A stretch of 64,000 nt of DNA from an uncultured Pirellulaceae bacterium (GTDB taxonomy: Bacteria; Planctomycetota; Planctomycetia; Pirellulales; Pirellulaceae). Under the pieces are notes generated by a model. That model was not told where the DNA came from, made no database searches, and worked only from the letters and a program-made list of their open reading frames with translations. Below are positions 33,249 to 41,890 of the stretch, one piece after another. Location of the stretch: positions 124,001 to 188,000 of the forward strand of contig CALFUT010000031.1 in the NCBI GenBank assembly GCA_937929805.1, given 5' to 3'. The position numbers and the translations under genes are program-made. Positions within the stretch are counted from its first letter, which is position 1. Each line of letters opens with the position of its first letter.

Positions 33249-35843
33249 TCAATCTTCGTCCGAGCTTGGCGTTGATTCTGATTCAGGGCGACTACTAGTC
33301 GACTTTTTAACTTGAGCAATCTCTTTTGCTCGCGATGGGCTCACGGTGTCGTATAAGAAATAGGCGGAGGTCACAAAGAAAATCACGGCGAATGCTCCAC
33401 CTGCAATGTAAGATTTCCCCCAGATCATCATGACCGCCAAGGCAAGACTTCCTAGAGCCAACGCCTGAAGGATTAAACTCTTCTTTCGTTCGATCTGAAC
33501 CGCCCTTTCGCTGCGTTGAACGGCGGACCGAGATGTTGAGTTCGCAAGTTCTCGCATCTTGTCGAGCGATTTGATTGGAGTTGCTTTCTGCTTAGGCACA
33601 AATTCCTCCTCGGTCAAAAGCGTATTAACCACTGCTTCTTCCAGCAAACCACCTTGCGCCCCACTTTGCGGCCGGTTGAAATCACTGACCCCGCTGGATA
33701 CTTCGGTGGCTGAATCGCTCTCGCCTGACACTTCCGAACCGTCTGAATCGCCATTCATGCGAGACATCAACATCGACATGTAGTCTTCGACAGAATCCTG
33801 TTGCTTGCGGACGCCGACAGGCACATCCGTTGCTTGCTGTGTCTCGGTAGCACCCGTCTGGTGAGACTCTTCAGTCGTTTCCGAATCTTCTTCAGCCTCA
33901 AGACTGTTCCGGAGTCGTTCCATGACCGCGTTGACGTCATCCGCTGGCTCAGCAGGTTCGACAGTTTCAACTGCCGCACTAACATCCTCTGCGGCAACCG
34001 GCTCGACTGGCGCTGATTCGGTAGCCACGACTTGTTCGGCATGAACAAAACCGGGATCCGTTTCTGGCATCGCCGACACGTCCGCATCGAGCGCCGCTGA
34101 AACGGAAGCCTGAACATCTTCGAACGTAGTTTGCACGGTTTGACGAATCGGTGCGGCAGGCACAGGAGTTTCGGCTGCACCTTCGCTGGTGGGATCCCCT
34201 GAGTGCAGTCGTGCGAAAATTTCCGCAACGGACTCCGTACGCGCTTCGGCGCGAAGTACTGGTGTTGTTTCTGTAACTTCGGCTACCGCTGGAACGGCCG
34301 CTGCTGCCTCAATGGCATCCGGCGTTTCAACAACCGGAAATTCTTCAACCCGTGCCTCTGGTTTCGCGATTCCAAGTCCAACCACACTCTCAACTTCCTC
34401 ACTGGACCAAGTCGGCGTCTCGTCATGCATCGAAGCAAGCATCCGCTCTGTAAAACCACCGGCTGGCTGCTCAGCCGAACCGTCCGCATCTGTATCCGTT
34501 GCCGCTGGAGCAACAGCTGACTCGCTCGCTTCAGCCAGCGGAGAATAGGCTTGGTCTTCGACCGGAGCGATCGTTTCTTGGGCTGTCTGCTCAGTCGTCA
34601 TCATCTCAACCGGAGAAGAAACTGGGCTCACCGCAGGATCAACTTCGCCATCCGTTTGCGAGACGCCTTGCTGATAGAGTGACGTTTCTGCAACAGGCTC
34701 GACCGCCACCTGGGCAGTAGGCGATTCTGGTGAATCGGTATTGGCAAGCTCACTGAACAATGCAGCGATTGATTTTTCGTAGTTGTCGCCTCGTGACGCA
34801 GGTGCCGGATCGTCAACCGCTGCGATCGCTGGCTCAGGCGTTTGAAACGCGGCGTGTGCTTCGACAATTTCCTGTTCGGCAAGTGGTGCTGTTTCTGCTG
34901 GAGCGTCAGGAATCGAAGCTTCGACGACTTCCTGTTCAGGTTGAGCTGCAAATGCTACTGACGAAGCTGCACTGGGCGTCGCGTCAACCGAAGCAGAACT
35001 GAGGTTGCCAACTGCAAGCCCTTCCAAATGCTCTGTCAGCGCGTTCAGGCTGTCTTCCAATCGATCGAATCGCCGATCGACATTGGAAGCTTGATCGTGT
35101 AATTGATTAACCGAGTTTTCCAGCGAATCAAGTCGTTGGTTCGCACCATCGTCGAGCTGACCAACGGGTTCCGAAGTGGACTCTTCAACGAGAGATTCAT
35201 TTTGCAAGTCTTGGACAGGCCCTGCCAACGAAGCTTCCGCGGCCTCCGATTCAGCCGGCTGGCTGAACGACGACGGCTCGCTGAACGCGCTGCGCTCGTC
35301 GGCAAGCTGATCTTGAATCGCGTGACTTACAAAATCAATTCGATCCCCTGCCACATCGACGGTTTCGGTAGTTTGAAAATCAACAACTGGCTCGGCTTGG
35401 TCGGCGGGAGCTTGGTCGGCGGGAGCTTGGTCCGCAGAGGTAAACGTCGCTATTCCGGGCACAGCCGATTCAGTTGTAGGCGTTTCAACGACTGCTACCT
35501 CGGGGGCTTCGTTGGCGTTTGCAAGCACACCTAGTTGGACAACTTCCACAGATTGTGAATCTGAAACTTGGATTTTGTCTCCCCGCTTCAGCCAGTGGAC
35601 GGACTTTGCTTCGCCGTTAATGAGTAATTCGTCACTGTGACTTTGCACGGCGACTCCAGCAGGGCCACGATAGATCGCGCACTGGCCAGAGACAAATCCG
35701 TCTTTCGCTGATTGTTTTGGGACTCCTAACGCACAGCATTCGGTGCTGATCGAAACAGATTCGCCATCGTTTGCTCCGCCAACGAAACGCAAAACGAGAT
35801 CGTCAGGTTGAGTGCTTGGGTCGGTTGTTGCGTGAATATTCAT
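33249..35843 (-). CDS. Large acidic protein with N-terminal FHA-like domain and C-terminal membrane hairpin
   Basis: ATG at 35843 (a TTG 15 bases upstream is also open) gives 864 residues. Residues 10-105 look like a degenerate FHA domain: LVLRFVGGANDGESVSI, then FVSGQCAIYRGPAGVAVQS and LINGEAKSVHWLKRGDKIQV, matching the FHA order of ligand loops only loosely. Roughly residues 120-720 are highly acidic and low in complexity (A, E, S, V, T, P), with ADQAPADQA repeats and a short heptad-like helix, LDSLENSVNQLHDQASNVDR. Two membrane segments near residues 790-832 are followed by a charged tail. Such a layout suggests a membrane-tethered cytoplasmic scaffold. No function is known. Confidence 0.65.
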   Translation of the reverse strand: MNIHATTDPSTQPDDLVLRFVGGANDGESVSISTECCALGVPKQSAKDGFVSGQCAIYRGPAGVAVQSHSDELLINGEAKSVHWLKRGDKIQVSDSQSVEVVQLGVLANANEAPEVAVVETPTTESAVPGIATFTSADQAPADQAPADQAEPVVDFQTTETVDVAGDRIDFVSHAIQDQLADERSAFSEPSSFSQPAESEAAEASLAGPVQDLQNESLVEESTSEPVGQLDDGANQRLDSLENSVNQLHDQASNVDRRFDRLEDSLNALTEHLEGLAVGNLSSASVDATPSAASSVAFAAQPEQEVVEASIPDAPAETAPLAEQEIVEAHAAFQTPEPAIAAVDDPAPASRGDNYEKSIAALFSELANTDSPESPTAQVAVEPVAETSLYQQGVSQTDGEVDPAVSPVSSPVEMMTTEQTAQETIAPVEDQAYSPLAEASESAVAPAATDTDADGSAEQPAGGFTERMLASMHDETPTWSSEEVESVVGLGIAKPEARVEEFPVVETPDAIEAAAAVPAVAEVTETTPVLRAEARTESVAEIFARLHSGDPTSEGAAETPVPAAPIRQTVQTTFEDVQASVSAALDADVSAMPETDPGFVHAEQVVATESAPVEPVAAEDVSAAVETVEPAEPADDVNAVMERLRNSLEAEEDSETTEESHQTGATETQQATDVPVGVRKQQDSVEDYMSMLMSRMNGDSDGSEVSGESDSATEVSSGVSDFNRPQSGAQGGLLEEAVVNTLLTEEEFVPKQKATPIKSLDKMRELANSTSRSAVQRSERAVQIERKKSLILQALALGSLALAVMMIWGKSYIAGGAFAVIFFVTSAYFLYDTVSPSRAKEIAQVKKSTSSRPESESTPSSDED

Positions 35844-36367
35844 GTCAGACTGATACAAAAAGGGGGTTCGTCAGTGGGAAGAATTTCGAGAATGCCTCCC
35901 GGAGTACTAGCATGTAGCTTTCGCTAATGTCACCGTCAAACAACATCGCCGGATTTGTGGTCGTTGGGTGCGCTGATGAACCCAATGGAAGCGGCGACCG
36001 TAATAACCGTTACAAGTAATCGCCTTCGCCCTCTTCTCTATCCAATCTCTGTCCAATAAAACGACTTCTCATCTGAGTACGTCGCAATCCGAGAGATTTT
36101 TTGGCGACTGCTGACTTGTTTGTTTACAGGAAACCACAGCCATCGATGCGTTGAGAATTGGAAACGCAATGGAAACTCGCACAGGTTTAGGATGATGCCA
36201 AAATGCAACCGACCCCCGCTTTGCACCGTCAATTTGCTGCAACGAAGAAATCGGCGTCCGAGGATATTGACTTATTCGCAAAAATACAGATGAGCCTTCA
36301 AATGCGTCCTATAGTTTCGCAAATCCCGCCCTCTGGCGGGCAACTTTTTCAACACGCGGGACCCCCC
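35844..36367. other. Intergenic region with a terminator-like hairpin before the zinc-finger gene
   Basis: 524 bases lie between the divergent genes. The only notable structure is a hairpin at 36325-36340 (CCCGCC/GGCGGG, four-base loop), followed within four bases by TTTTT and then by the start at 36368. An upstream open extension of the zinc-finger frame (from 36203) crosses the hairpin and is therefore doubtful. No RNA gene is seen. Confidence 0.55.
36325..36349 (+). promoter_or_regulatory. Terminator-like hairpin in the leader of the zinc-finger gene
   Basis: The 6-bp GC stem CCCGCC-CTCT-GGCGGG (36325-36340) and the T-run at 36345-36349 look like an intrinsic terminator, yet the gene starts 19 bases further on. 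It could be an attenuator or the end of an upstream transcript. The first reading would require a competing fold, which I could not confirm. Confidence 0.5.
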
Positions 36368-36802
36368 ATGGCACGCAAAGATTTTATTAAAAAGATGGCA
36401 GACGTTCTCATTGAGAGACGGGACGCGTTGCGTCAAGCCGTTACTGGTGACGACAGTTTGTTAAAAGAGTTGAGCCAACGTTCGGACGGTGATGTCGTTG
36501 ATTTTGCCAGCGCCAGCGCTACTGGCGAACTGAGTTCTCAATTAGCCGAAGTCGAAACCCGTGAGCTAAACTTGGTTGAGGAAGCACTCAAGCGAGTCAA
36601 AGATGGAACCTTTGGTAAATGCAAAGGTTGCAAAAGGAACATCAAACAGGCAAGAATGCAGGCTCTGCCCTACGCCGCGTGTTGCATCGAGTGCAAGCGT
36701 GCTGCCGAGCAAGCCGGCGTTGAACCTAATTCCGTTGTTGATTGGAGCAGTCTCCTGAACCCCGATTTTCCAGCCGGTGATCTGGATGCCAATTTTTCCT
36801 GA
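36368..36802 (+). CDS. TraR/DksA C4-type zinc-finger family protein
   Basis: The ATG at 36368 gives 144 residues, about the length of DksA. The N-terminal two-thirds is a helical coiled coil (FIKKMADVLIERRDALRQAV, VETRELNLVEEALKRV). The zinc finger uses Cys85-x2-Cys88 and Cys106-x2-Cys109 (CKGC and CIEC), with GTFGKCKGCKRNIKQARMQA around it. DksA-type proteins bind in the secondary channel of RNA polymerase and, with ppGpp, adjust transcription. The Asp pair of the E. coli coiled-coil tip is not obvious, so a DksA role is uncertain. A start at 36203 would add 55 unlikely residues. Upstream lies a terminator-like hairpin. Confidence 0.85.
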   Translation: MARKDFIKKMADVLIERRDALRQAVTGDDSLLKELSQRSDGDVVDFASASATGELSSQLAEVETRELNLVEEALKRVKDGTFGKCKGCKRNIKQARMQALPYAACCIECKRAAEQAGVEPNSVVDWSSLLNPDFPAGDLDANFS

Positions 36803-36918
36803 CCCTTACAAGCCGCACCGGAAACCAAAAAGCTCTCTTCGCCGATTCGAAGTTCCTCGAAAACGTGACGTCAGCTTGTTACCGTGGTAGCCGACCGACC
36901 TCTCCAGAGACCCCACTC

Positions 36919-38100
36919 ATGGCTCAGCCGCCAAATTCTTACGCCCCGTCGACCGGCAGCACACGGATCATCCAATGGATCACTGTTTGCTTGCTGGCTG
37001 GAATTTTGACCAACACCGCGTCGGCGCAAACCGTAACCGCTCGCAAAGTCAGTGTCGAATCACAAAACAAGCTGTACCAAGATTTGGCGATCGAGGCCGC
37101 TGCTGCTGAACGACACTACTCGCTTTTGAAACGCTTGATCAAAGCCGTCCGGCCTAGCGTGGCCCACATTGAGGCTCGCAAAGAGCAAAAAAGCAGCCCC
37201 ACTTCGCGCCGCGATGAAGCCAGACGCCCCGTGATGATCGAAGAAGCAGGTTCGGGCGTCGTGATCGAATACGCTCGCCGGTTTTACGTGATCACCAATT
37301 TTCACGTCATCGAAAACTGTCGCCCCGGAGACGTTCGTATTGAAATCGACGGACGCTTGCACTACCCCAGTCGATTGCTGCACGATCGAGAAACCGACTT
37401 GTCGGTTATCGCGTTAAGTGAAACCGATTTTGTGGCCGCGCGATTGGGCAACAGCAAGAAACTTGAGATCGGCGACTTCGTGGTCGCCGTGGGAAGTCCT
37501 TTTGGGCTTAGTCACTCGGTTAGTTATGGAATCGTGAGTGCGATGGGCCGACACGATTTAGAACTGGGCCCCCAAGGAGTTCGCTACCAGAACTTTATTC
37601 AAACCGACGCGGCGATCAATCCAGGCAATAGCGGCGGACCGCTGATCAACTTGCGTGGCGAAGTGATTGGGATTAACACCGCGATCGCCAGCAACAGTGG
37701 TGGCAACGATGGCATCGGATTTTCGATTCCGATTAACATGGTGATGCGAATCGTGGAGGACCTGATCAACTACGGTCAAGTCAAGCGAGGCTTCTTGGGC
37801 GTGTCACTTGACGGACGGTACTCGTTCGAGAAAGCGAAATCGCTGGGGCTCGACTACGCCAACGGCGCTCTCGTTTCCAGCGTCACTCCGCGCTCTCCTG
37901 CCGCCAGAGCCGGGCTTCAATCAGGGGACGTTATCCTTGAGCTTGATGGTGAGCCTGTCATTGATGACTCGCAATTGGTCACCAAGGTCAGCTTGATTCC
38001 AATCGACAGCGTCGTCGACCTGAAAGTCTATCGCGGGGGCGTTATTCAAAGGGCCCGCATTACGATTGGCAATCGCGAAACGCTTGAGTCTCGCAACTAG
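36919..38100 (+). CDS. HtrA/DegP-like serine protease with one PDZ domain
   Basis: ATG 36919 gives 393 residues with a signal peptide (WITVCLLAGILTNTASAQ). The trypsin-like domain (about residues 90-270) carries the full triad: His129 in TNFHVI, Asp160 in ETDLSVIAL and Ser238 in NPGNSGGPL. A single PDZ domain follows (about residues 290-385: RGFLGVSLDGRY, then SPAARAGLQSGDVILELDGE). This is the DegS/HtrA two-domain layout, smaller than DegP, which has two PDZ domains. Such proteases act in the periplasm on damaged or signalling proteins. The start in the longer frame (36865) has no signal-peptide logic. It lies 116 bases after the zinc-finger gene on the same strand. Confidence 0.93.
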   Translation: MAQPPNSYAPSTGSTRIIQWITVCLLAGILTNTASAQTVTARKVSVESQNKLYQDLAIEAAAAERHYSLLKRLIKAVRPSVAHIEARKEQKSSPTSRRDEARRPVMIEEAGSGVVIEYARRFYVITNFHVIENCRPGDVRIEIDGRLHYPSRLLHDRETDLSVIALSETDFVAARLGNSKKLEIGDFVVAVGSPFGLSHSVSYGIVSAMGRHDLELGPQGVRYQNFIQTDAAINPGNSGGPLINLRGEVIGINTAIASNSGGNDGIGFSIPINMVMRIVEDLINYGQVKRGFLGVSLDGRYSFEKAKSLGLDYANGALVSSVTPRSPAARAGLQSGDVILELDGEPVIDDSQLVTKVSLIPIDSVVDLKVYRGGVIQRARITIGNRETLESRN

Positions 38101-38174
38101 ATCGCGTTTCGTCTGAGTGTAGCGGTTTCCGATTGCTTTGACCCCCGGTTTTATGCCCAAGCTGCCGCGGCAAA

Positions 38175-39119
38175 TCACCTAGTGCGATTACCGGCCATCA
38201 TCAACCGGTCGATCAAGTGTTGATGGGCCGCTTCGGTTCGCAACGATGTGGCCACCGAAATGTTGGGCGTCTCCTGTGACTCCCTTCTGCGATCCAGAAC
38301 CAGCACTCCTCGAGTCAATTCACCTTCGGTTTCAACGTCGGCCACCATTTGCTCAAACTCGAACAACTCGGGTTCGACCAACGCCAATGAACCCACGGCA
38401 TCATTAAGAGTAATGTTTTCTAACCCTAGTTGCTGCCGAAATGCGCGAAAAGCGAACGGGAGAATTTGCTTTAAGATCCCGCCCACCCGCGTGGTTTCAT
38501 TAGGCAACTCTTCCATCAAGCTCAGCCCAAACGTCACCTCACGGATGATGTCCAACGGAATGAGTGACTTCGTCATCCGAGTCGCCAATACTTCTCGGGC
38601 CGCAACCGGGTCAAAGTAAAAATTGAACTCGCTGCACGGCGAAATATTCCCAGTCGCAGTCAGACTGCCGCCAACCATCACCACTTGGCTAAGCATCGAA
38701 GGCAAATTCGGCTCGCGTCGGATTGCCCTCGCCAGATTGGTCAGCGGGCCAAGGCATATCAAAGTGACCTCATCTGGATTTGCCCGAGCACAATCGACGA
38801 TCAGCTTCTCTGATGTCATCGTGTGCTGACGCTGAAACGCATTCAGATTGCTATTGCCCAGCCCATCGTCACCAAACAGATATCGCGTATCCACCGCCGG
38901 CGCATCATTCGCGGGGGAAGCCAAGCCCAAACGTGGGTAACGTTCGGGATCGATTCCGGTAACGATCGCCTGCAGATTGTGATTCGCCTGATCGGCCGGG
39001 ACCACGCCTTCGGTGGCCGTCACGGCCAGCACATCCAGTCGATCGTCTAGCAACAACATGCACAGGGCGACAGCATCGTCGATTCCCAAATCGCAATCAA
39101 TAATGACCTTGCGTGACAT
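38175..39119 (-). CDS. Nucleoside hydrolase (inosine-uridine preferring type)
   Basis: A 314-residue enzyme that would cleave the N-glycosidic bond of ribonucleosides to base and ribose. The calcium-binding motif DCDLGIDD is at residues 8-15, with LDVLAVTATEGVV next to it. ICLGPLTNLARAI, the conserved block after it (VVMVGGSLTATGNISPCSEF) and NFYFDPVAAREVL follow. The sequence is complete. Base specificity cannot be told. The gene is convergent with the HtrA-like gene and divergent from trpD. Confidence 0.93.
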   Translation of the reverse strand: MSRKVIIDCDLGIDDAVALCMLLLDDRLDVLAVTATEGVVPADQANHNLQAIVTGIDPERYPRLGLASPANDAPAVDTRYLFGDDGLGNSNLNAFQRQHTMTSEKLIVDCARANPDEVTLICLGPLTNLARAIRREPNLPSMLSQVVMVGGSLTATGNISPCSEFNFYFDPVAAREVLATRMTKSLIPLDIIREVTFGLSLMEELPNETTRVGGILKQILPFAFRAFRQQLGLENITLNDAVGSLALVEPELFEFEQMVADVETEGELTRGVLVLDRRRESQETPNISVATSLRTEAAHQHLIDRLMMAGNRTR

Positions 39120-39458
39120 ACTGCGAAACTCTGGGGATATCTGGGGGCGGATAAGCGGAAATGTCGTGGCTTGGCGGACTCGATCATTGGTCGTCTAAGC
39201 GTTATGCTGTGTCAAGATCGCACACGCTCAAAGCAGGCCAGCTGACCGAATTTCCTCGACCGAAGACGAATCGTCGTCGCAATTCTATGGTCGTAATTGC
39301 CACGTCACAATAGTGATACGAAATCTGCCCGAGTCCACCAGTCGCTGGTAGATGACGCCTGTTGCACGTTCCAACGTGATCGACATCGTCATGGTGGCAC
39401 GTAGATGAATACACCGACGCCACTGAAATCGCCCTATAAGATCCTTCAAGAGACAATC
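39120..39458. promoter_or_regulatory. Divergent intergenic region between nucleoside hydrolase gene and trpD
   Basis: 339 bases separate the divergent starts at 39119 and 39459, so both promoters should be here. I looked for a trp-type leader peptide with consecutive Trp codons and saw none. The trpD frame is open back to 39405, but ATG 39459, after AAGAGA, is the better start. Confidence 0.4.
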
Positions 39459-40472
39459 ATGATTCAAGATGCCATTGAACACGTGCGCAGCGGCGAGTCT
39501 CTAACGATGGCTCAGATGACCGAACTGATCGACTTGATCATGCAAGGCAAAAGCAAGGACGATCAGATCCGCGACCTCTTAGTCGGTTTATACCGCAAAG
39601 GAGAATCCGTCGAAGAGTTGGCCGGTGCCGCCAGCGCGATGCGAAAGCACATGAAGCCCATCGAGTCGCGGCGCGAAAACATCGTCGACACGTGCGGCAC
39701 GGGAGGCGGCAAGTCTGGCACTTTTAACATCAGCACCACCGCCGCCATCGTGGCCGCATCCGCAGGAGCCGCCGTCGCCAAACACGGCAATCGAAAATCG
39801 ACCAGCAAAACCGGATCGGCCGATGTGTTGGCCGAACTGGGCGTGAATCTGGAATGCTCGCACGAGGTCGTGCAAAAATCATTGAATCAACTTGGTCTGT
39901 GCTTCTGCTTCGCCCCGCTGTTCCACCCGTCAGTCAAACACGTCATGTCCGTCCGGCGCAGTTTGGATCACCCGACGATTTTTAACTTGCTGGGCCCGCT
40001 GTGTAACCCGGCTGAGGCTCCGCATCAGGTGCTGGGTGCCGGTCGAGGCGAAACGCGAGACCTTGTCGCAAAAGCGCTTTCGCTGCTGGGAACCCAACGC
40101 TCGATCGTCGTCCACTCGCGCGATGGGCTGGGAGAAATCTCTATCGATGAAGTGACCGACGTTTCCGAAGTCCAAGGCACCGTCGTCACCGAGGGCTCAT
40201 TCGCGCCGTCTGATTTTGGCATCGAGCGTGGCGACATGGCGATGCTGCAAGTCGAAGATCCGCCCGAAAGCGCCGAGCTAATTCAACGCGTCCTCTCCGG
40301 TGAGAAGGGGCCGGCTCGTGATATCGTGATCGCCAATGCGGCTGCCGCGTTGTGGATTTCTGGCTTGGCGGACTCGCTAGCCATCGGGGCCGACCGGTGT
40401 GCGACCGCGATCGATCGTGGCCAAGCGTCCGAAACGCTCAAGGATTTGATCAAAATCACCCAACGGGGCTGA
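39459..40472 (+). CDS. trpD: Anthranilate phosphoribosyltransferase
   Basis: TrpD joins anthranilate to PRPP in the second step of the tryptophan branch. The ATG at 39459 gives 337 residues, the normal family length. Conserved blocks are DTCGTGGGKSGTFNIST (residues 77-93, PRPP and metal site), AKHGNRKSTSKTGSADVLAE, FHPSVKHVMSVRRSL, FNLLGPLCNPA, VVHSRDGLGEISI and ANAAAALWISG. No other trp gene is adjacent, so the pathway genes are scattered here. The sequence shows no defect. Confidence 0.97.
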   Translation: MIQDAIEHVRSGESLTMAQMTELIDLIMQGKSKDDQIRDLLVGLYRKGESVEELAGAASAMRKHMKPIESRRENIVDTCGTGGGKSGTFNISTTAAIVAASAGAAVAKHGNRKSTSKTGSADVLAELGVNLECSHEVVQKSLNQLGLCFCFAPLFHPSVKHVMSVRRSLDHPTIFNLLGPLCNPAEAPHQVLGAGRGETRDLVAKALSLLGTQRSIVVHSRDGLGEISIDEVTDVSEVQGTVVTEGSFAPSDFGIERGDMAMLQVEDPPESAELIQRVLSGEKGPARDIVIANAAAALWISGLADSLAIGADRCATAIDRGQASETLKDLIKITQRG

Positions 40473-40578
40473 TTTCGCAGGATTCGCGGCCGGTTCTGGG
40501 ACGTTAGGACTTTTCTAGCGTCCGTGCGGCTGCTAACTTATGTCGCTTCAAATTAACCCTAATTCAGGAGTTCCTGTC

Positions 40579-40680
40579 ATGGCCAAGCCAAGCCACAAAG
40601 TCAAAAAAGCCAACCACGGCAAGCGTCCCGCCAACAACCGCGGTCGCAAGATCAAGAACAAGAAAATCAAAACTCCATAG
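40579..40680 (+). CDS. 33-residue very basic small protein
   Basis: ATG 40579 follows AGGAG at an ideal distance (40566-40570) and gives 33 residues: MAKPSHKVKKANHGKRPANN, then RGRKIKNKKIKTP. It has 10 Lys, 3 Arg and 2 His, and no Asp or Glu. That composition and size suggest an RNA- or ribosome-binding protein; the Lys-rich form loosely recalls the bTHX/S30-type small subunit proteins, without a clear match. I believe similar short proteins occur in other planctomycetes, but I cannot test this here. Absence from standard length cut-offs would leave it unannotated. A long palindrome follows 26 bases downstream. Confidence 0.75.
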   Translation: MAKPSHKVKKANHGKRPANNRGRKIKNKKIKTP

Positions 40681-40706
40681 TTTGAATCGCAAATTTTTCT
40701 GCGTTG

Positions 40707-40778
40707 AATACAAGCTCGACGCGCGAGCGAGTGGATCATTGCTGCGGAATCCACTTGCTTGCGCGTCGAGCTTGTATT
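40707..40778. repeat. 72-bp near-perfect palindrome
   Basis: Arms of 30 bases (40707-40736 and 40749-40778) are inverted copies with only two mismatches, both of which become G-U pairs when the plus strand is transcribed. The loop is CATTGCTGCGGA. The arms begin AATACAAGCTCGACGCGC. It lies between the small basic protein gene and trmB and could end transcripts or be a MITE-like element. No second copy was found here. Confidence 0.85.
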
Positions 40779-40814
40779 TGCGCGACCATCTATTTTCGAC
40801 CTCCGAATTCAACC

Positions 40815-41459
40815 ATGGGCCGACGCACCCTTCCAAAGATTGATCCCTCGATCGACTTCAGCGGCCATCTTTCCGACGTGGCCGAGCTGGTCGAGCCTTT
40901 CGATCCGCAGATGCTGTTCGGGCAAACGGCCGACTTGGAAATTGAGGTCGGCAGCGGCAAAGGCTTGTTCGTCTTGAATGAATCGGGCCGAGTCCCCGAG
41001 CGAAATTTTCTCGGGAACGAGATCGCCAAAAAGTACTGCAAGTTCGCGGCGTACAAACTGGCCAAAAACGAACGAGCCAACGCGCACATGATGGTGGGCG
41101 ACGGGCTGAGGATGTTCAAGGAATTTCTGCCCGACGCCTGTGCCATCGCAGTGCATGTATACTTCCCCGATCCGTGGTGGAAAGAACGTCACCGTCGCCG
41201 GCGCGTCATGCAGCCGCAATTTATCGCTGACTTGCAGCGCGTGTTAATCCCCGGCGGCGTGTTTCACTTCTGGACCGACGTCGAGGAGTACTTCGAAGAA
41301 ACCTGCGGCCTGATGAAGGAGCACAGTTCACTAACGGGTCCTCATCCGGTGGAAGAAACACCGGCCGAGCATGACATGGACTATCGGACTCACTTCGAAC
41401 GCCGCATGCGCAAACACGACCACGACGTGTTCCGGTCACAGTTCCACAAGCCCGCATGA
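40815..41459 (+). CDS. trmB: tRNA (guanine-N7)-methyltransferase
   Basis: TrmB methylates guanosine 46 in the tRNA variable loop with S-adenosylmethionine. The ATG at 40815 gives 214 residues. The AdoMet site EIEVGSGKGLF, the block NFLGNEIAKKY, and the catalytic and tRNA-binding motif VYFPDPWWKERHRRRR are all intact; GGVFHFWTDVEEYFE follows. The open frame upstream to 40704 translates the palindrome and is not part of the protein. The gene stands between two palindromic elements. Confidence 0.96.
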   Translation: MGRRTLPKIDPSIDFSGHLSDVAELVEPFDPQMLFGQTADLEIEVGSGKGLFVLNESGRVPERNFLGNEIAKKYCKFAAYKLAKNERANAHMMVGDGLRMFKEFLPDACAIAVHVYFPDPWWKERHRRRRVMQPQFIADLQRVLIPGGVFHFWTDVEEYFEETCGLMKEHSSLTGPHPVEETPAEHDMDYRTHFERRMRKHDHDVFRSQFHKPA

Positions 41460-41483
41460 GACGCAGCAAACCTGAGTTGCGGA

Positions 41484-41537
41484 TGCCATGCCTCACGCTT
41501 GCGTGAGCATGCCTCTACAAACGCAAGGCATGGCACC
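41484..41537. repeat. Dispersed palindromic repeat, copy D
   Basis: TGCCATG plus CCTCACGCTTGCGTGAG plus CATG (41484-41511) is a full copy of the dispersed palindrome. A second, inverted partial copy, ACGCAAGGCATGGCACC, follows at 41521-41537. The pair forms a larger inverted arrangement downstream of trmB. Confidence 0.85.
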
Positions 41538-41650
41538 GACGAAAGTAGTCAAGTCAGTTGTGACTGATCGATAAACTCGATTGAATTGACCACGCGAGTG
41601 GCTTACCATGGTGGAAACGCGGCGACCCTCCATTTCGGCACTGGCTTAGC

Positions 41651-41890
41651 ATGTCTTACGTTGACGAACTCCATCAGGCGGCCATCGATCGAATGACGCC
41701 CGCCGAAAAAGTGGCACGCTGCCAAGAGATGTTCAATTGGTCACGCGAATTTATCGCGCGCCAAATTCAAAGCGAACACCCTAACGCGAGCATCGAGCGA
41801 ATTAAGTTACTGGTCGCGATGAGAATGTATGGCTCTGAGCCGAGCATGAAGAAACTGCTCGAAGGATTGCTGGCCAATGTTCCCGATTAG
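41651..41890 (+). CDS. Small protein preceding a nucleotidyltransferase
   Basis: A 79-residue charged, helical protein with no membrane segment (MTPAEKVARCQEMFNWSREF, then a block ASIERIKLLVAMRMYGSEP). Its end overlaps the next gene by 14 bases, so translation is coupled. Small helical proteins encoded in front of AbiEii-type or MNT-type nucleotidyltransferases occur in many genomes and can be antitoxins or partner subunits. Which, if either, applies here is not shown by the sequence. I do not recognise a named family. Confidence 0.7.
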   Translation: MSYVDELHQAAIDRMTPAEKVARCQEMFNWSREFIARQIQSEHPNASIERIKLLVAMRMYGSEPSMKKLLEGLLANVPD

